Assembly (NCBI GenBank): GCA_028456385.1
Contig: JALNQF010000158.1
Span: forward strand, 36,903-100,902
Source of the DNA: Ophiosphaerella korrae
Taxonomy: Eukaryota; Ascomycota; Dothideomycetes; Pleosporales; Phaeosphaeriaceae
DNA: 64,000 nt
Direction of reading: 5' to 3'
The translations under genes were made by a program, and so were the position numbers. The notes under the pieces were generated by a model. The model had not been told where the DNA came from. It saw nothing but the letters and a program-made list of their open reading frames with translations, and ran no database searches. Below are positions 42,325-54,079 of the stretch, in pieces; the stretch's first letter is position 1; each line of letters starts with the position of its first letter.

Positions 42325-43326
42325 CTAGAATGTGACGACACCAACACCAGCGCTCTTCTCGACGATACCACAGACACTAGCAGCAGGATCGGCAGTATAC
42401 GCGTATGAAGGCTTGAAGGAGCCGGGGTTTGTAATCTGGGTGGGGCTGTTGTTGAAGACGTTGTTCGTCTCCGTTGCGAAACCCTCCTCTTTGGAGTCAA
42501 GGTTGGTGATGATTGAGTTATTTACGTTTGTGAAGGAGCTTTGCTCGACAAGCACCTGAGCGCCCATACGAGAATTGATACCAGAAATACCGCCATTGAA
42601 GCAAGAGCTGTAGATGTGTCCAGTACCGAATCGGATGGATGGCAGACGTGAGTTGACTGAAATGAACGAGTTATGGTGGTAGGTAACCCTTAGCTTTCCA
42701 GTGTCCTCGGCGCTGGCGCTGTCTGAGTGGCCCATGAGGGAGCCTTTCCACTATGCTGATGTTAGTGTGCAGTAGATGCTCGGTTTTTTCACATGACTTA
42801 CGTGATCGTGAAACTTGTTCCATGAGAAGGTGAGCTGATCAGATCCATGCTTAGCATCAATGAGTCCATCGTAGAAATCTTTATCGCCTGTAAGCCCAAC
42901 GGACGACAAATCGCAGTGATCAACCCAGATCTTAGTGGACGCATCAATGTCGATGAGATCCTTGCCTTCGGGAGCGCAGTGCAACTTCAAGTTTCGGAGG
43001 ACAACATTGGACACCTTACGAATTTGGAAACCACCACCATCAGTCAGACCGGAGTTGCTACCAACTCCGAGGATAGAGGTGTTGTCAACGAGCTTGATGA
43101 TACCACAGCCTGATAGGTTGCCTGAGATCTTGATAACGCCTCCAGCTTTGGCCGCGGTAGTCAGCGCGGCGCATGAAGTAACGGTGGTGCCTGGACCGCT
43201 TCCACCTCCAGTCGTCCCAGCACCGAAGCCAACGATCTCGTCAACCTTGGCAGCACGTTTGTCGATAGGGCTAGCATAAACAGAAGTAGCCCCCAAAGCA
43301 GCGATAGCAACGTTTGAGAAATGCAT
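42325..43326 (-). CDS. Pectate lyase, polysaccharide lyase family 1
   Basis: Exons 43326-42802 and 42750-42325 encode 316 aa. The signal peptide is MHFSNVAIAALGATSVYAS, followed by a KR site (SPIDKRAAK) that could be Kex2-processed. The parallel beta-helix core carries IWVDHCDLSSVG (the Asp of the Ca-binding site), DGLIDAKHGSDQLTFSWNKF, and after the intron WKGSLMGHSDSASAEDTGK and SVNSRLPSIRFGTGHIYSS with the catalytic Arg. Length and motif order match PL1 enzymes that cleave polygalacturonate by beta-elimination outside the cell. It supports a plant-feeding or plant-infecting lifestyle. The 51-nt intron (GTAAGT..CACTAAC..TAG) is phase 0. Confidence 0.93.
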
Positions 43327-43440
43327 TTTGGCGGTTGGTAAGTAATCGTAGAGGATGAGTAGAAACCAGACAAGAAAAGACCGTAATGAATAATCTAGAG
43401 GGTTCAGGCTTGATGCTGGCTGGAGATATAAGGATTACTC

Positions 43441-43460
43441 AGAGATATATACTTATATCT
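43441..43460 (-). promoter_or_regulatory. Possible TATA region of the pectate lyase gene
   Basis: An almost palindromic AT block (GAGATATATACTTATATCTC on the plus strand) lies about 115-135 bp upstream of the pectate lyase ATG, a plausible TATA-type core element. Confidence 0.4.
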
Positions 43461-44531
43461 CAGGGGCTTAGAAGTGGCTCCGCGATCTTCAACACGCGCC
43501 GTCGAACCCACCTCACACGTTGTCCTGGCTTTCCGTAATACATTTTCTCCGGTGTTCTACGTACGCAGTCTTCTAGAAGCATGTCCGCGCCTCTCAAATC
43601 ATCCACCAAACACATCGCACTAAGGTCACTCCCGGAACAAGCGCATTGCAGGCGTCCTGACGCCTTTCAACCCCAGATATAAGTCTGGGATAAGTAGTCG
43701 CCGGAAACCACGGGGCAATGGCATCTCAGAACCCACAAAAAACTAGACTATAATAGTGCCTAGGTTGTTTTCCTGGCCATACACCGCGGCGTTTGTGTAA
43801 TATAAGCATCGGCGCTATTGTTTTGCGTTGTGGACAAATGTGCTTTGGCGCTTCGATGGGGTCAAATGGTCAAATCCACCAATGGGAAAATCTCTCATTG
43901 AACTTACACAGCGATAAATTAATCAAAGTAACGTCATTTGCTGCTGCTATGGCCACTCGATCAACAGGTTGAATTCACATTGAAGTTCGAAAGTTTGTGG
44001 GATGCATGGTGTGCAAACTACTTGTTTTTGGCGGGAGGATGAGTTGGAACGGCACAAACGGGTGCGTGGCAGGAATCCTAGCTAGTTTAAAACTGCTCTT
44101 GTGGCCTGTCGTAGCCGAGGATGGAAATGCACCCCTGTCGAATTACTGTCGTTGACGATTGACAAGATGTTTTTTTTTAGTGGACATAGTAAAGATGGTT
44201 TGCTGCTAGTTGTAAGGCTGTGGAGTTACTTTGTGCGATATATTGTTCTGTGGTGAGCAATCAACTAATATTGATTTCTTTTCTTTCTCCTTTTTGTGTG
44301 TATCGAGGTTGTTTGGCCTTGTGGTGTAATATGTAGAAGTTCGACCTGATACGAGTAAGGGTTATATTTGTCTACCAAGGCAGTGATGCTTACTATGTCT
44401 GTAATATGTCAAGCTCTAAAGCTAGCTTACATCCTGCTCAAAAGATCAATACCTAGGCCGTCTGTGGCGGGTTGTGTTACACTAGCTACTTCTGGTCGGA
44501 AAACAGCTTACGAATTACATGCTCCAGCTTT

Positions 44532-44557
44532 AAAAAAAAAAAAAAAAAAAAAAAAAA
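44532..44557 (+). repeat. Poly-A tract, 26 nt
   Basis: An uninterrupted A run in non-coding DNA; it could be the tail of an old retroposed copy, but no coding trace precedes it. Confidence 0.85.
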
Positions 44558-47075
44558 CATAATAAGATAGAAGAACAGCTGCTACAACAAGCTCAGCAGC
44601 GATGACAGGACTCTTCGATCAGTAGAGAGTGCGGAATACCATCTTTTTATAGCATAAGCACTAGTTGCAGGGATAATTGTAAGTTCTCAGATATCCGTTG
44701 GCCTCCTGGCGAAACCATGCCACGCATGATGAGAGTTCTTATGGGGAGCCGTAAGGTATAACGACGAGACTTGATCGAGGCATTATTGTTGGCATCTAAC
44801 TTCGACTTGCGCCCATGAACATTGTTTGGATATTCGGATTTCGGGTGATTGGCTGAGAAGATGATGGAATTGGATGTCGGACTGCCTAGACAGGTATAAC
44901 TCAATACAAGCCAGCTGCTTAAAAAACCTTATCTCGGATGCACTGTTCGAAACGCCTGACCGAAGATGCACTTGGGGCGTACGAGGTAGTGTCGGAAATA
45001 AGCTTCTGCGAAAGTTTGGGGAATAGTAAGTACGGGTACCTAGTACAAAACCGTATGCACCCGGTCAATGCAATACGAGGCAACGCGTGAATCAGCGCGG
45101 GACTGGATACGAAGCAACACGACTCGTTCAGCGCAGCTGCCAAACGCCTGAGCATGCGATTTCTGCTGAGAAATCAGACGTAAATGGCGATGCACGCGAC
45201 TATCGTATGAGCACCGGGGTTCAGATCTCATCTGGAACGGGCCCGTTACCCGAAACGGAGGGCCATGGCGATCCCCATTCGGCGGGGATAGGTAATCACC
45301 GGGTGGTAGGTGCAGATGAGGACTGAGCATTGGGGAGTAGGGTAAGATTTGGGAGGGAAGGCGGAAGGGATGACGCGATGGGAGGCTTTCAGAGGGACGA
45401 GAGCCGTGTCAGAGATGCGATTGTGCGTTTAGATACGAAGTAAGATGGGGTGGTGCCTGAGGTACGTACCTTTGCTGAATGACTCGTCAAAAGTCCGTGT
45501 GGATCAGAGCAGGCATTGGCAGTCAGTGAGCAGTGAGGAGAGCAACTTGCGAGAGACCCACAGAAGCCGTCTGCGTCGTGGGGCGGGCTTGACAACGTTT
45601 ACCATGCAACTTAACATGCAACAACAGTCCCAACAGGAGGACTGCTTTAGCCTAGTGCTGGCATGGTGTGAGGTGGCTATGATGAAGTGCTTGGCGCGGC
45701 GCATGGATGGCTGGCAGGCTGCGAAATGTATTCGCTGCACAGGTGTTGTGGCGGGTAGACTTCGAGACACGTAGAGGGTGAGATGGTGAGGCATGTCGGT
45801 TGATGCGACAGCATGCCATTGTGGCTGAAGTGGATATCGAAGGCGGTGGCCTAGGCTAGATGATGTGTACTCTATTAGCCGCACGTGGCTGCAGCGGTCT
45901 AGAATGGTCAGATCCGGTGGTGCGTTTGAGCCGGGAAATATGGGTGCACAATGTTCACGAAAGGCGACACAGGGTTCCGGCCTTCTCTCCTCTGGAATTA
46001 ACTTTGGTGGATGTTTTGGATGGATGACCAGTGATTAGGCAAGTGCCGCAGCTAGTGTGCCGGCCGGCACGGAAGGGGAAGTGCGGCGTGTGGCATACCG
46101 CGGAGAATCGAGGACAAGGACTCATTGGTATCGATTTCTTAGCGATGTGCCCCTCGACGCAGTAGGGACAAGGGGGCATCTCCACCACGTCCAGGTCACC
46201 GGATCTGAGGGGCGTTGAAGGGTTCTGCCACCGTGGAATGGGGCTGAGCTGACGACAGGTTGAACTTGGAACTTGTGGGCATGCAGGGAATCGGGTGGAT
46301 GGGTGGGTAATTGAGAGGATGTTGAGGTTGCACGAGCAGGTTTAGTAGGCCACTGGACAGGTGTTCTTGGGTAGCCGGCCTGAGGTGACAAGTGTTCGCA
46401 GGCCGAGGAATGCGTGTTTGGTGGCGGCAGAAAAGCAGTGCGAGGCGAGAGGTTAGGCTTGGGAGACTGCATATGAGGCCAATATAGAGGGTGGACCTAG
46501 GACGATAGCGCCAGCGGGGTGAGCGTTGATTTGCTGGGTAATGGCGGTCGGTGTACGGATTTGCAGGATGGGCCGGGGGGCCGAGCATGGCAGGAGGGGT
46601 GAAGGAGTGGTGAAGGAGGGTGTGCAGATGGTCTACGGATGGTCTACGGATGGTCTGACTGTGCTGGTGGGTGGAATAGACGCCAGCGAAGAGAAGTGCT
46701 TGCCGCAGTCGGCCGGAAGCAGTGGCCAGCAGTGGGCGTGTTTTCATGTTTGTGCGTGGGGTTGGCGTGTGTCGGCTCCGGCACGGTGGAAAGGCGGGCC
46801 ATGCATGCCCGACATGGATACGAGGCCGGCAGAGTCGGGCGAGGGATTGCAAAGGACCTACCGAGTGCTACCTAGCCTAGGATTTAGTGCTAAAGGCCCG
46901 CTTTTGCTTGTACCGAACCGTCGGATCGTCCGAGTTTCAGCTCCAACGGCCAGGCCCTGGGCATGCATACCCACTACGCAGTCTGTGTAGTAGCTAAGTA
47001 GGCTCAACGCCCCAGACTAGGAAGCAAGCAAGCAAGCAAGCAAGCGGATTCAGGATTGCCCTCTTTTCGTCCATC

Positions 47076-48310
47076 ATGGCGTCGGTGGATCGTCGCATGC
47101 GTCTGGGCAAATATGTGAAGCGCATGAGCAGCGTTTTCAAGAGGGAGAAGGCGGAGAGGAAGAAAGAGGGCGTACCAGCAGAAGCATCCGCACCAGCACC
47201 AGCACCAGCACCCACTACGGCGCCGATTGCCACTCCCACTCCCACTCCCACTCCCACTCCCGCTCCGCCTCCTCCCACGGTCGAGGCCCAGCCACCAGTG
47301 GTGCAGAAGGAAGAGCCCATCGAGGTGGTGGCCCCAACACCGCCAGCACCCGAGCCAGCTGCGTGAGTTGACACCACCCACACCACACCACACCACACTG
47401 CCACTATTCACCCATCCATCCTAACCATCCACTCCAGACAACCGCCCACCACCATCGACCGCCATGCCATGCAACAAGAGCGGGCCCGGGCCCTTTTCGC
47501 CCGCTACGGCCTCTCGCTCGAGGCGCACGACTGGCTGCCTGCCTCCGCGCTCACGCCCGCCGTCCAGCGCGTAGAAAAGCCGATCCGCATGCGCGTGCAC
47601 CGCAGCTGCCACCACTGCGGCAGCATGTACGGCTCGGACAAGGTATGCGCCCAGTGCGACCACAGGCGCTGCAAAAAGTGCCCGCGCCTCCCCAAGAAGC
47701 GCGGGGAAAAAGAGCTCGACGACTACGACCCCGTCTTCGACGAAAAGTCGCGCCGCAAGCGCGTCCTCACCATCGCCACCCGCGCCGGCAACCAGCTCGC
47801 GTACCAGCCGCCCAGACAGCGCGTGCGCCGCTCTTGCCACCGCTGCGAGACGGTGTTTGTCACGGCGGCGGCCACCGTGTGCGAATCGTGTCGCCATGTG
47901 CGGTGCACGCGGTGCCCGCGCGAGCCGGCCAAGCTGCAGAAGTGGCCCGTCGGCTACCCGGGCGACACCGACGCGGAGAGCGACGGCGAGGAGGTGGAGA
48001 AGCAGCTGGAGAAGTTTCGCCGCACGTGGAGGAAGCCGCGGCAGAGGGTGCGCTGGGAGTGCGAGCTGTGTCACGCGACCTTTCTCAATGCCAGCCCGGA
48101 GTGTCCTGGGTGCGGCCATGAGCGCTGTGACAAGTGCACGCGCATGCCGTGAGTATCGCACGCCGGTTGCTTGCTCCTCCATCACTGACGAGAAGCAGCA
48201 TCAAGAAAACCAAAAAGGAGGACTCGTTTGACCCCCAGCTTGTTGCCGCCGTCGAGGCCAAGCTCCGGGCCCTCGACGTCGACAGCGATGGACCTACCAC
48301 TGCCCCATGA
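47076..48310 (+). CDS. Unknown protein with three six-cysteine zinc-ribbon-like modules
   Basis: Exons 47076-47362, 47438-48148 and 48199-48310 encode about 369 aa. Residues 1-30 are basic (RRMRLGKYVKRMSSVFKREK), followed by a Pro/Ala/Thr low-complexity linker including a TP repeat. Three modules share the layout C-x2-C-x(9-11)-C-x2-C-x4-C-x2-C: C153/156/166/169/174/177, C229/232/244/247/252/255 and C304/307/318/321/326/329. Each is preceded by a basic R-V-R/H-R-x-C run and followed by P-R-x-P. The spacing of about 76 residues between modules is regular. Each could hold two zinc ions or one ribbon plus a knuckle. The protein might bind nucleic acid or another protein; no named family recognised. 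Both introns have clear branch and AG sites. Confidence 0.82.
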
Positions 48311-49060
48311 CCTTGCTCTTCTCTTCTACGCTGCACCTTTGCCGTGCATCATTTGCATACCAAAATGAACCATTCTTTCCCATGCATTGCCTCTTCACAC
48401 CTGCCCCCCCACTTGATCACTGACGCCGCTAGATCTACATGCCGCAATTCACTGTACCACCCTAGGCGCTTTTGCACGCCCCGACGTGTCTCATCCGTCT
48501 CCCAAGCACCGCACCTGCCGTACCACTCCCGCCGTCAAAACTCACCCACGGGTTTTCTGAGGCTGCATTCCTCAGTCCCCATCGTAGCACACCGTGCAAC
48601 CTGTGTATTTCGCCTTGCGCGTAAATGTGGCAAACAAACAAACTCCTGTCTAGAACCCATCACAGCGCCAGAACCAAGTCGTCTGTACTGCCCATTCTGC
48701 CATTCTGCCATGCATACCTCCTCGCTTTCTCCACTTTTGCGGAACCATCTGCATGGGTAGGTAGGTATTTGCGTCACACCGTCACGTGAGCGTCCCGCCA
48801 CCACCGGAGTTGAGTGAGGCCTGCATATTGCCTATATTGCTTACACACAGTGATGCCACGTCGGTTAGCGGTATTCCTGGTCGGGCGCGTGCTCGCTTGG
48901 GACGCGAACTGTGAATGCGGGGCGAGGGGTGTTTAGGCGGGTGGATAGTAGTGTCGTATGGGTTGCAGTTGCGAGGTATGAGTATATGTACCTGTGCGAT
49001 GGCCCCGGGCTAGTTGGAGGGCTTGGCTGGTGAGCTGGCTGGACTCGAGGTATGGGCATT

Positions 49061-49104
49061 TGCTTGTACGATGCTTGTACGATGCTTGTATAATGCTTGT
49101 ACAG
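49061..49104 (+). repeat. Four tandem 11-bp units
   Basis: The unit TGCTTGTACGA occurs four times in a row, the last two with one to three changes (TGCTTGTATAA, TGCTTGTACAG). Confidence 0.85.
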
Positions 49105-50270
49105 TGGCCTTTTGGGGTACGTATGCTAATTGTCGTGCTTGGCAGATGACTTCACGTAGAATTGGTTCGCCAGGGACTCCCCCAGCGCCTGCATCAACAC
49201 TGGATAGAAACACTTCAGCATGTGATATCCCATTGTATAATGTCCTCAATCACGGCATACAAAACATCACAAGCAAAAAAAAAAAAAAATGGATAAATCA
49301 CAAAAAGCAGGTTTAATTGTCTGAATATATTCTACGTCTTACAAAAACAACGCGACCAACTCACAGCCAACACTTACGTCGACGTCCGCCGATCCTGCCG
49401 ATCTCGCCGACTGTGAAGCCGATGCCTCACAAAGCTCGGCATCCGCGCATTATGCATGCGCTTCCCCCGCAAGTTACCGTCGCGGCTCGGCATCACTACG
49501 ACCAGTGCTTCCATCAACGCGTTGCCCTCACCATGCGGCGAGATGATGATCGGGACGGGACGGTGATTTCTACCGTGCCGCCCGCGAGTCTCGCTCTGCT
49601 GCTTGTCGTGGTGGCTGTCTTTGTACAGCGTGTGGACAGCAGCAACGCGGCACTTGCTCACGCCCATGTATAGCGTGCCGAGGAAGGAGGTTTCGTACTC
49701 GCGGCTCTTTTTGCGCGTGAGCCGCGGCGCCGACAAGTCGTCATGGCGGGTGTACTACTCGCATGGGTTCTGCGAGTTGCTGCTTTGTCGTGGGGGGTGG
49801 CCGTTGTGGCCCGAGTCGTGGCGGTCGTCATGGTGAGGACGACGGCGAGGGAGGCGAGGCTTGACAACAATCCGTGGGTGGTCCGGTATTTCTACCGGCC
49901 GCTCATTCGGAGGCAGGACGCTTCCGCGGGGATACGGCACGCTGACCTGATGCCGGGGAAGGAAATCGCGGGGATCGTCGGGGATCACCAACGGGGGCTC
50001 ATCTTTCGACCCTATCGCACTTAATCGAGGATAAAGTAGTCTCCCTGGGAGGAGCCGCAGACGAGTCCGGTCCCAGGCCAAGGTGCGTTGAAGGGCCGGT
50101 TGTCTTCAGTGAGGAACATGAATGGAACTTGGGAAGTGCCCTTCATATTCGGTTTCGGGGATTTACTCCCGCTGGCCCATTGTGGGCGCTCAATAGGTAG
50201 TATATACAACATAGGTATTGGACAATACTATAGCGATTCGCCGTGTTGCGATATACTCCAGATGAGATGA

Positions 50271-50301
50271 TGTGCACCGGCTATTAAATAGTTGGTGCAC
50301 A
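50271..50301. repeat. 31-nt imperfect palindrome
   Basis: TGTGCACC and GGTGCACA flank an AT-rich centre with CTATT/AATAG arms. Only a few positions break the symmetry. It could form a hairpin or serve as a dimeric protein-binding site; no gene start is adjacent. Confidence 0.7.
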
Positions 50302-50677
50302 ATGGTACCGGGGGGCGTGGATGAGTTTGATGTTTCCATTCATGCCTTAATATGTGCATCTTGGTGAAGCAATTGACATGCAGTAGCAAGCTTCAATAAC
50401 GTGCAGCGTAAGCTTTACAAGGTGGGTAACTATATCCAGCCCGTTTACCAAGCATCTACAGCAAACTGCACACTTAATCCTAGCACATACTCTACAAATA
50501 GGATAGCGTCGGATGGGCTTGCTCTCCAGCGGGGCTTACAGAGGCTTCAGATACCACAGAACGGTAATAACGTCGAGCAAATTTAGTTTTCCTGTTCCGA
50601 TGTAGGCGACCCACTCGCAACCGTCCGGTTGTCCACAGCTATAGTTATCATATCGAAGATGAAGGATCGAACTCTAT

Positions 50678-51292
50678 CTAACCATCCTTCTTCCCCATCT
50701 CTTCCTCTTTCTCCTTGTCCCTCTCGGTCTCCCAGTCCTGCCGTATAATACTATACACCAACACATCCATACTCCGCCCATGCTTCCATACCGCACACCT
50801 CAGCCGACCCTCATACGTAAACCCCGCCTTCTTTATGACCCGCTCGCTCGCCTCGTTTTCCGCAAACAACTCGACAAAAACCCGTTCACAGACCAAGTTC
50901 TGAAACCCCCAACCTACCAACGCCCTAGCAGCCTCGCTCATAATACCACGGCCCCAAAACTCTTCTCCCAGCCAATACCCCAATTCCCAGCTCCGAGAAT
51001 ACACGTCTTCTTGTTGCGTCAGACCGATGCCGCCAATTACGGCGTTGGTGGTCGGCTCCGTGAGGCTGAATTGTGTCAGAGGGTTGAGAGTGGAACAGTG
51101 TAGGATCCAGGATTCAGCGTCGGAGAGCGTATAGGGTGAGGGGAAGATATTGCGTAGGAATTTGGGGATGGAAGGATTATCAGCAACTTGTGCAAGTGTT
51201 GGTGCGTCAGATAAGTTGTAGGGACGAACATGGGATTTGCTGAGCGTGAGGATGGGACTGGGTTTCATGATGGTATTGATAGGCGTGGACAT
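50678..51292 (-). CDS. GNAT acetyltransferase (RimJ/RimL-like)
   Basis: A single exon of 204 aa from the ATG at 51292 (STPINTIMKPSPILTLSKSH). The fold follows the GNAT order: VRPYNLSDAPTLAQVADNPS, then VIGGIGLTQQEDVYSRSWEL, then YWLGEEFWGRGIMSEAARAL with the acetyl-CoA pyrophosphate loop E-F-W-G-R-G-I-M. Then come VFVELFAENEASERVIKKAG and FTYEGRLRCAVWKHGRSMDV near the C-terminus, ending in a Glu/Lys tail. This is the usual layout of ribosomal-protein or small-molecule N-acetyltransferases. Probably cytosolic; the acceptor substrate cannot be read from sequence. Confidence 0.88.
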   Translation of the reverse strand: MSTPINTIMKPSPILTLSKSHVRPYNLSDAPTLAQVADNPSIPKFLRNIFPSPYTLSDAESWILHCSTLNPLTQFSLTEPTTNAVIGGIGLTQQEDVYSRSWELGYWLGEEFWGRGIMSEAARALVGWGFQNLVCERVFVELFAENEASERVIKKAGFTYEGRLRCAVWKHGRSMDVLVYSIIRQDWETERDKEKEEEMGKKDG

Positions 51293-52433
51293 GATCAAAT
51301 GGATTTTATTGGTGGGTTTGTTCTGAAGTGGTGAGAGTGAAATGCTGGCTGGAGGCGAATACTGGGGATTCTGAGAGCTTAGATGACTTTATTCAGGCTA
51401 CTGAGTCATCGACTACTGAGTCACCGAATGGCATATGATAAGATACGGAACCCTTTGGACGGTGAGAGCAGACGGAGGAGGGCCTCTTAGAAGGCAGAAG
51501 GAGTTGTTTGGGGGTGAGGAGGTCCGAGATCCGTAATGCATCGAGATGTCGATTGTGGGGTGCAACTTGCGCCAAGACGATATGTATATGCTCGGAATTT
51601 GTGACACTCTTGACAGTCGCCTCATCGCTTACATCCAGCTAGCTGACGTGCTCTAAATCCTGAAGGCCTCATGCTAGTGAGCTAGTGCATGTGCAAAAGG
51701 AGTATATAGACAAGCGTTCACCGTCACACGCAGCCATATTCCCAGCAGTGTACCAATAGGATGCGCGCAATACTAGAGATTACTTCGTCTGGGTCTACGG
51801 CTCCACCTCAGCGATTTTTCCCACAAAGGATTAGTAGGCTACAGAACCAATTTGATACAAATATAACGATTGGTAATCAAACCCAGGGAGGTGCTCGCCG
51901 CTCAAGACAGTCGCCGCTTCGTCCTTGTCTTTATTCTCTGTGGATCGCTCATACGACTTTGGGAGTTCGACTGACTTGGAGGTATCGCGTCTATGCAGCT
52001 CGGTGTCAATGAAGATGAGATACAATTTGTATCCACCGTGCTCGGGCTCCTCTGGCTGGATGAGGAGCAGCTTGGATTCGACCCTTCCATCATTACGGCT
52101 AGAGATCGTCGGTACATCGAGATCGAATAAAACAGTCAGAGAGATCGTCCCACTATTTATTAAGTAATGTAGCGAGCGTTCTGCGCTGCCGGCCGAGCTA
52201 TAACCTACTGGAAAGCCTATTGCAAGGGAGTCGATTTGTAAACGTTCCTTGTTATTAAAGACTCGTGGTAGTAAGGAGGAGGGAGAGTTGCTACGCGAGG
52301 AAACTAACAAGGAGGTAGCTAATATTGCGAAATACTACTACTGTAAGACGGTTCGTGTACTGTGAACAAAACTTTGAACTTGTGGCGGACTTACAAAAGA
52401 CTTGCATTCCGGAAGTTCCTCTCCCGATCAGGC
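51293..52433. other. Intergenic with an unplaced open frame
   Basis: The minus strand is open for 159 codons at 52310-51831 (SLHYLINSGTISLTVLFDLD, LLLIQPEEPEHGGYKLYLIF). It lacks an ATG at its start and has no known domain. It could be a gene fragment in the decaying right arm. No other feature seen. Confidence 0.35.
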
Positions 52434-54079
52434 ATGGAACCCTTGGGCATAGTAGCTGCAGTCAATGTAGATGCAAACACCTTATATCATCAAATACAGT
52501 CCTATCCGGACGCACCAGATACTGTGCGGGATCTCTTAATCGTACTAAATGATCATGCACAAACGATCGCGCCGGTTTCGAAACTTCTTCAGGATGACAT
52601 TTTCTTCGCCGACAACTTTAAAATGACAATGCCGTTGATCGCGGCGCTCATTGATACCTAGTATATCATTAGGCAACTTCAAAGAGTGTTACTGGATGGC
52701 AAAAGCGGGGATGTTCGTCATGCACGCATGAAATGGATATTGCTAGGCAGTGTCCAAACCCAGAAACTTTGCGACCAGTTACGCAAGAATACAGCACATT
52801 TCAAAGGCGTTCTGGGGCTTTTATTATGCCCCGGTAAGAAATTGATTTAACGTCTTTCAATCAATCTCCTCATAAAGTAGCACCGTCACATATGAAAACA
52901 GTCCTTGGCTCGTAAAACTGACAGATAACACATCATCACTTCAATCCAACTCGCCTGATGACATTCAGCAGCATACATCGGTTACGATCGGACGTGTACC
53001 ACAGAATATACCCACTCAAGCTGGGGATTTACCTGAACATCACCGCTGTATGGACCAGGGGTATCACAGGGGTATTTGCTGAGTACCAATACACTACCTA
53101 TATTTCTTGTGACCAGGCTTTTAAACCAATTCAGGTCAAAACTCATTCCGTCCATGTTAGAAATGATTTCACAAGAGCATATCTCAGCAAAGGATTACAT
53201 GAGGCTCACGCCTCCATCCGAACGCGTTGTGCCGTCGAGATTCCTTCGGCACTGGGGAATTCTCGTTTCTTCTGAGAGCGACACTACGGGAGGCACGCTA
53301 TTTGAGCTGAGGAGAGAGGGAGACTTTAGCAAAGCAACCTGCCGAGATTGAAGCACATTTACGCGAAGCAAATCAAGGGGTTCCAACTTGGAGGATTGAG
53401 TTTCAAACCTGCACCTCTCTCACTAATGAAGAGATGATGGTTTTTAGTACGTTGCTTCAATATTCGGGTGATGATAACAGAGCTCACAAGTGGACAGCAA
53501 ACTCAAATATGACTAAAGTGGGAGATCGCTATGATGCGCTTTCTCGCAACTGCCAGGCTTTTATTTAAAGATTGATTTTATGTATTCAAACGCCTATCCT
53601 AAAAACTGATGTTTTTGAGGGAATTGCTAATGTCCATAATTCTAGGGGCCAAAGGTGCTAAAGCGTCGTTGTCACGAGTGGAACGCATGGTATGAAAAAG
53701 AGGGCTTAATGACAACACAAATACCTAGAGCGTAGTATCTAAGATCTATACCAGATATATTGCTCACGGCTGCAAGAACCGGGTCGGTTGTTATGTCATT
53801 TACGGCTATCGCTGTAGCTGCGAAACTAGAGCGCCCTTGGATACTGTCTATTTCATGCTCCTGCTCGGCTCGTTAGTTCATCAGGCAGAAGTTAATATGA
53901 GGGAACTTCCGTTGATGTTTTCTCGCATCAATCCCTTGTGGGAACCAGACAGTGTGCACTTACGAGAGGAGCGACTAGATGGCCTTATTGATCGCATCAG
54001 CAACACCGGCATCGAGCAGCTAGATCCAGCATACGAAGGGATTCTCCAAGAGATCTTTTTTATGTTCTTACCGGTATAA
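52434..54079 (+). pseudogene. Decayed fungal N-terminal-domain gene, possibly with a PPPDE-like part
   Basis: From ATG 52434 the frame reads MEPLGIVAAVNVDANTLYHQ and LLIVLNDHAQTIAPVSKLLQ, the helical N-terminal domain found before NACHT, ankyrin or other modules in fungal recognition proteins. A TAG at 52659 interrupts it; the frame then continues as YIIRQLQRVLLDGKSGDV and KNTAHFKGVLGLLL to a GTAAGA donor near 52831. After the intron, coding sense appears in different frames with stops. RFLRHWGILVSSESDTTGGT and later SLTNEEMMVFSTLL, YDALSRNCQAFI and a TAA resemble a DeSI/PPPDE-type papain fold (HWG and NNCQ motifs). More fragments run to 54079. At least three lesions are present; the PPPDE resemblance is tentative. 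Confidence 0.6.

Larger units (their letters stand above)
43327..47075. other. 3.7 kb gene-poor stretch
   Basis: It begins with the pectate lyase promoter. A run of 26 A lies at 44532-44557. From about 45000 the DNA becomes richer in GC and open frames lengthen on both strands (for example minus 46196-46852), but none has a domain, signal or sensible composition. A short (AAGC)n repeat at about 47021-47045 lies just before the ATG at 47076. The 45-47 kb part could be a long promoter and leader of that gene or a non-coding transcript; I cannot tell. Confidence 0.45.
48311..50677. other. Intergenic with short repeats; possible small gene on minus strand
   Basis: A frame on the minus strand between 50081 and 49374 is open except for one TAG (near 49752) and has Arg/His/Pro-rich content. 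Another minus frame, 50212-50021, starts with ATG and reads MLYILPIERPQWASGSKSPK, ending in SSQGDYFILD. Neither shows a known domain or convincing splice sites, so I do not call a gene. Tandem 11-mers at 49061 and a palindrome at 50271 are listed separately. Confidence 0.4.

Noticed and set aside
46196..46852. 218-codon open frame on the minus strand
   Set aside because: Its Pro/His/Arg-rich composition is typical of antisense frames in GC-rich DNA, with no domain and no splice continuation.
47421..48185. 254-codon minus-strand frame rich in Ala/Arg/Val
   Set aside because: Antisense to the three-module Cys-rich gene, whose spaced CxxC motifs and splice sites make the plus strand the coding one.
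49374..50081. Minus-strand frame with one TAG, considered as a nonsense-mutated gene
   Set aside because: The Arg/His/Pro-rich content matches no family I know and the start is unclear, so a stop there carries no weight.
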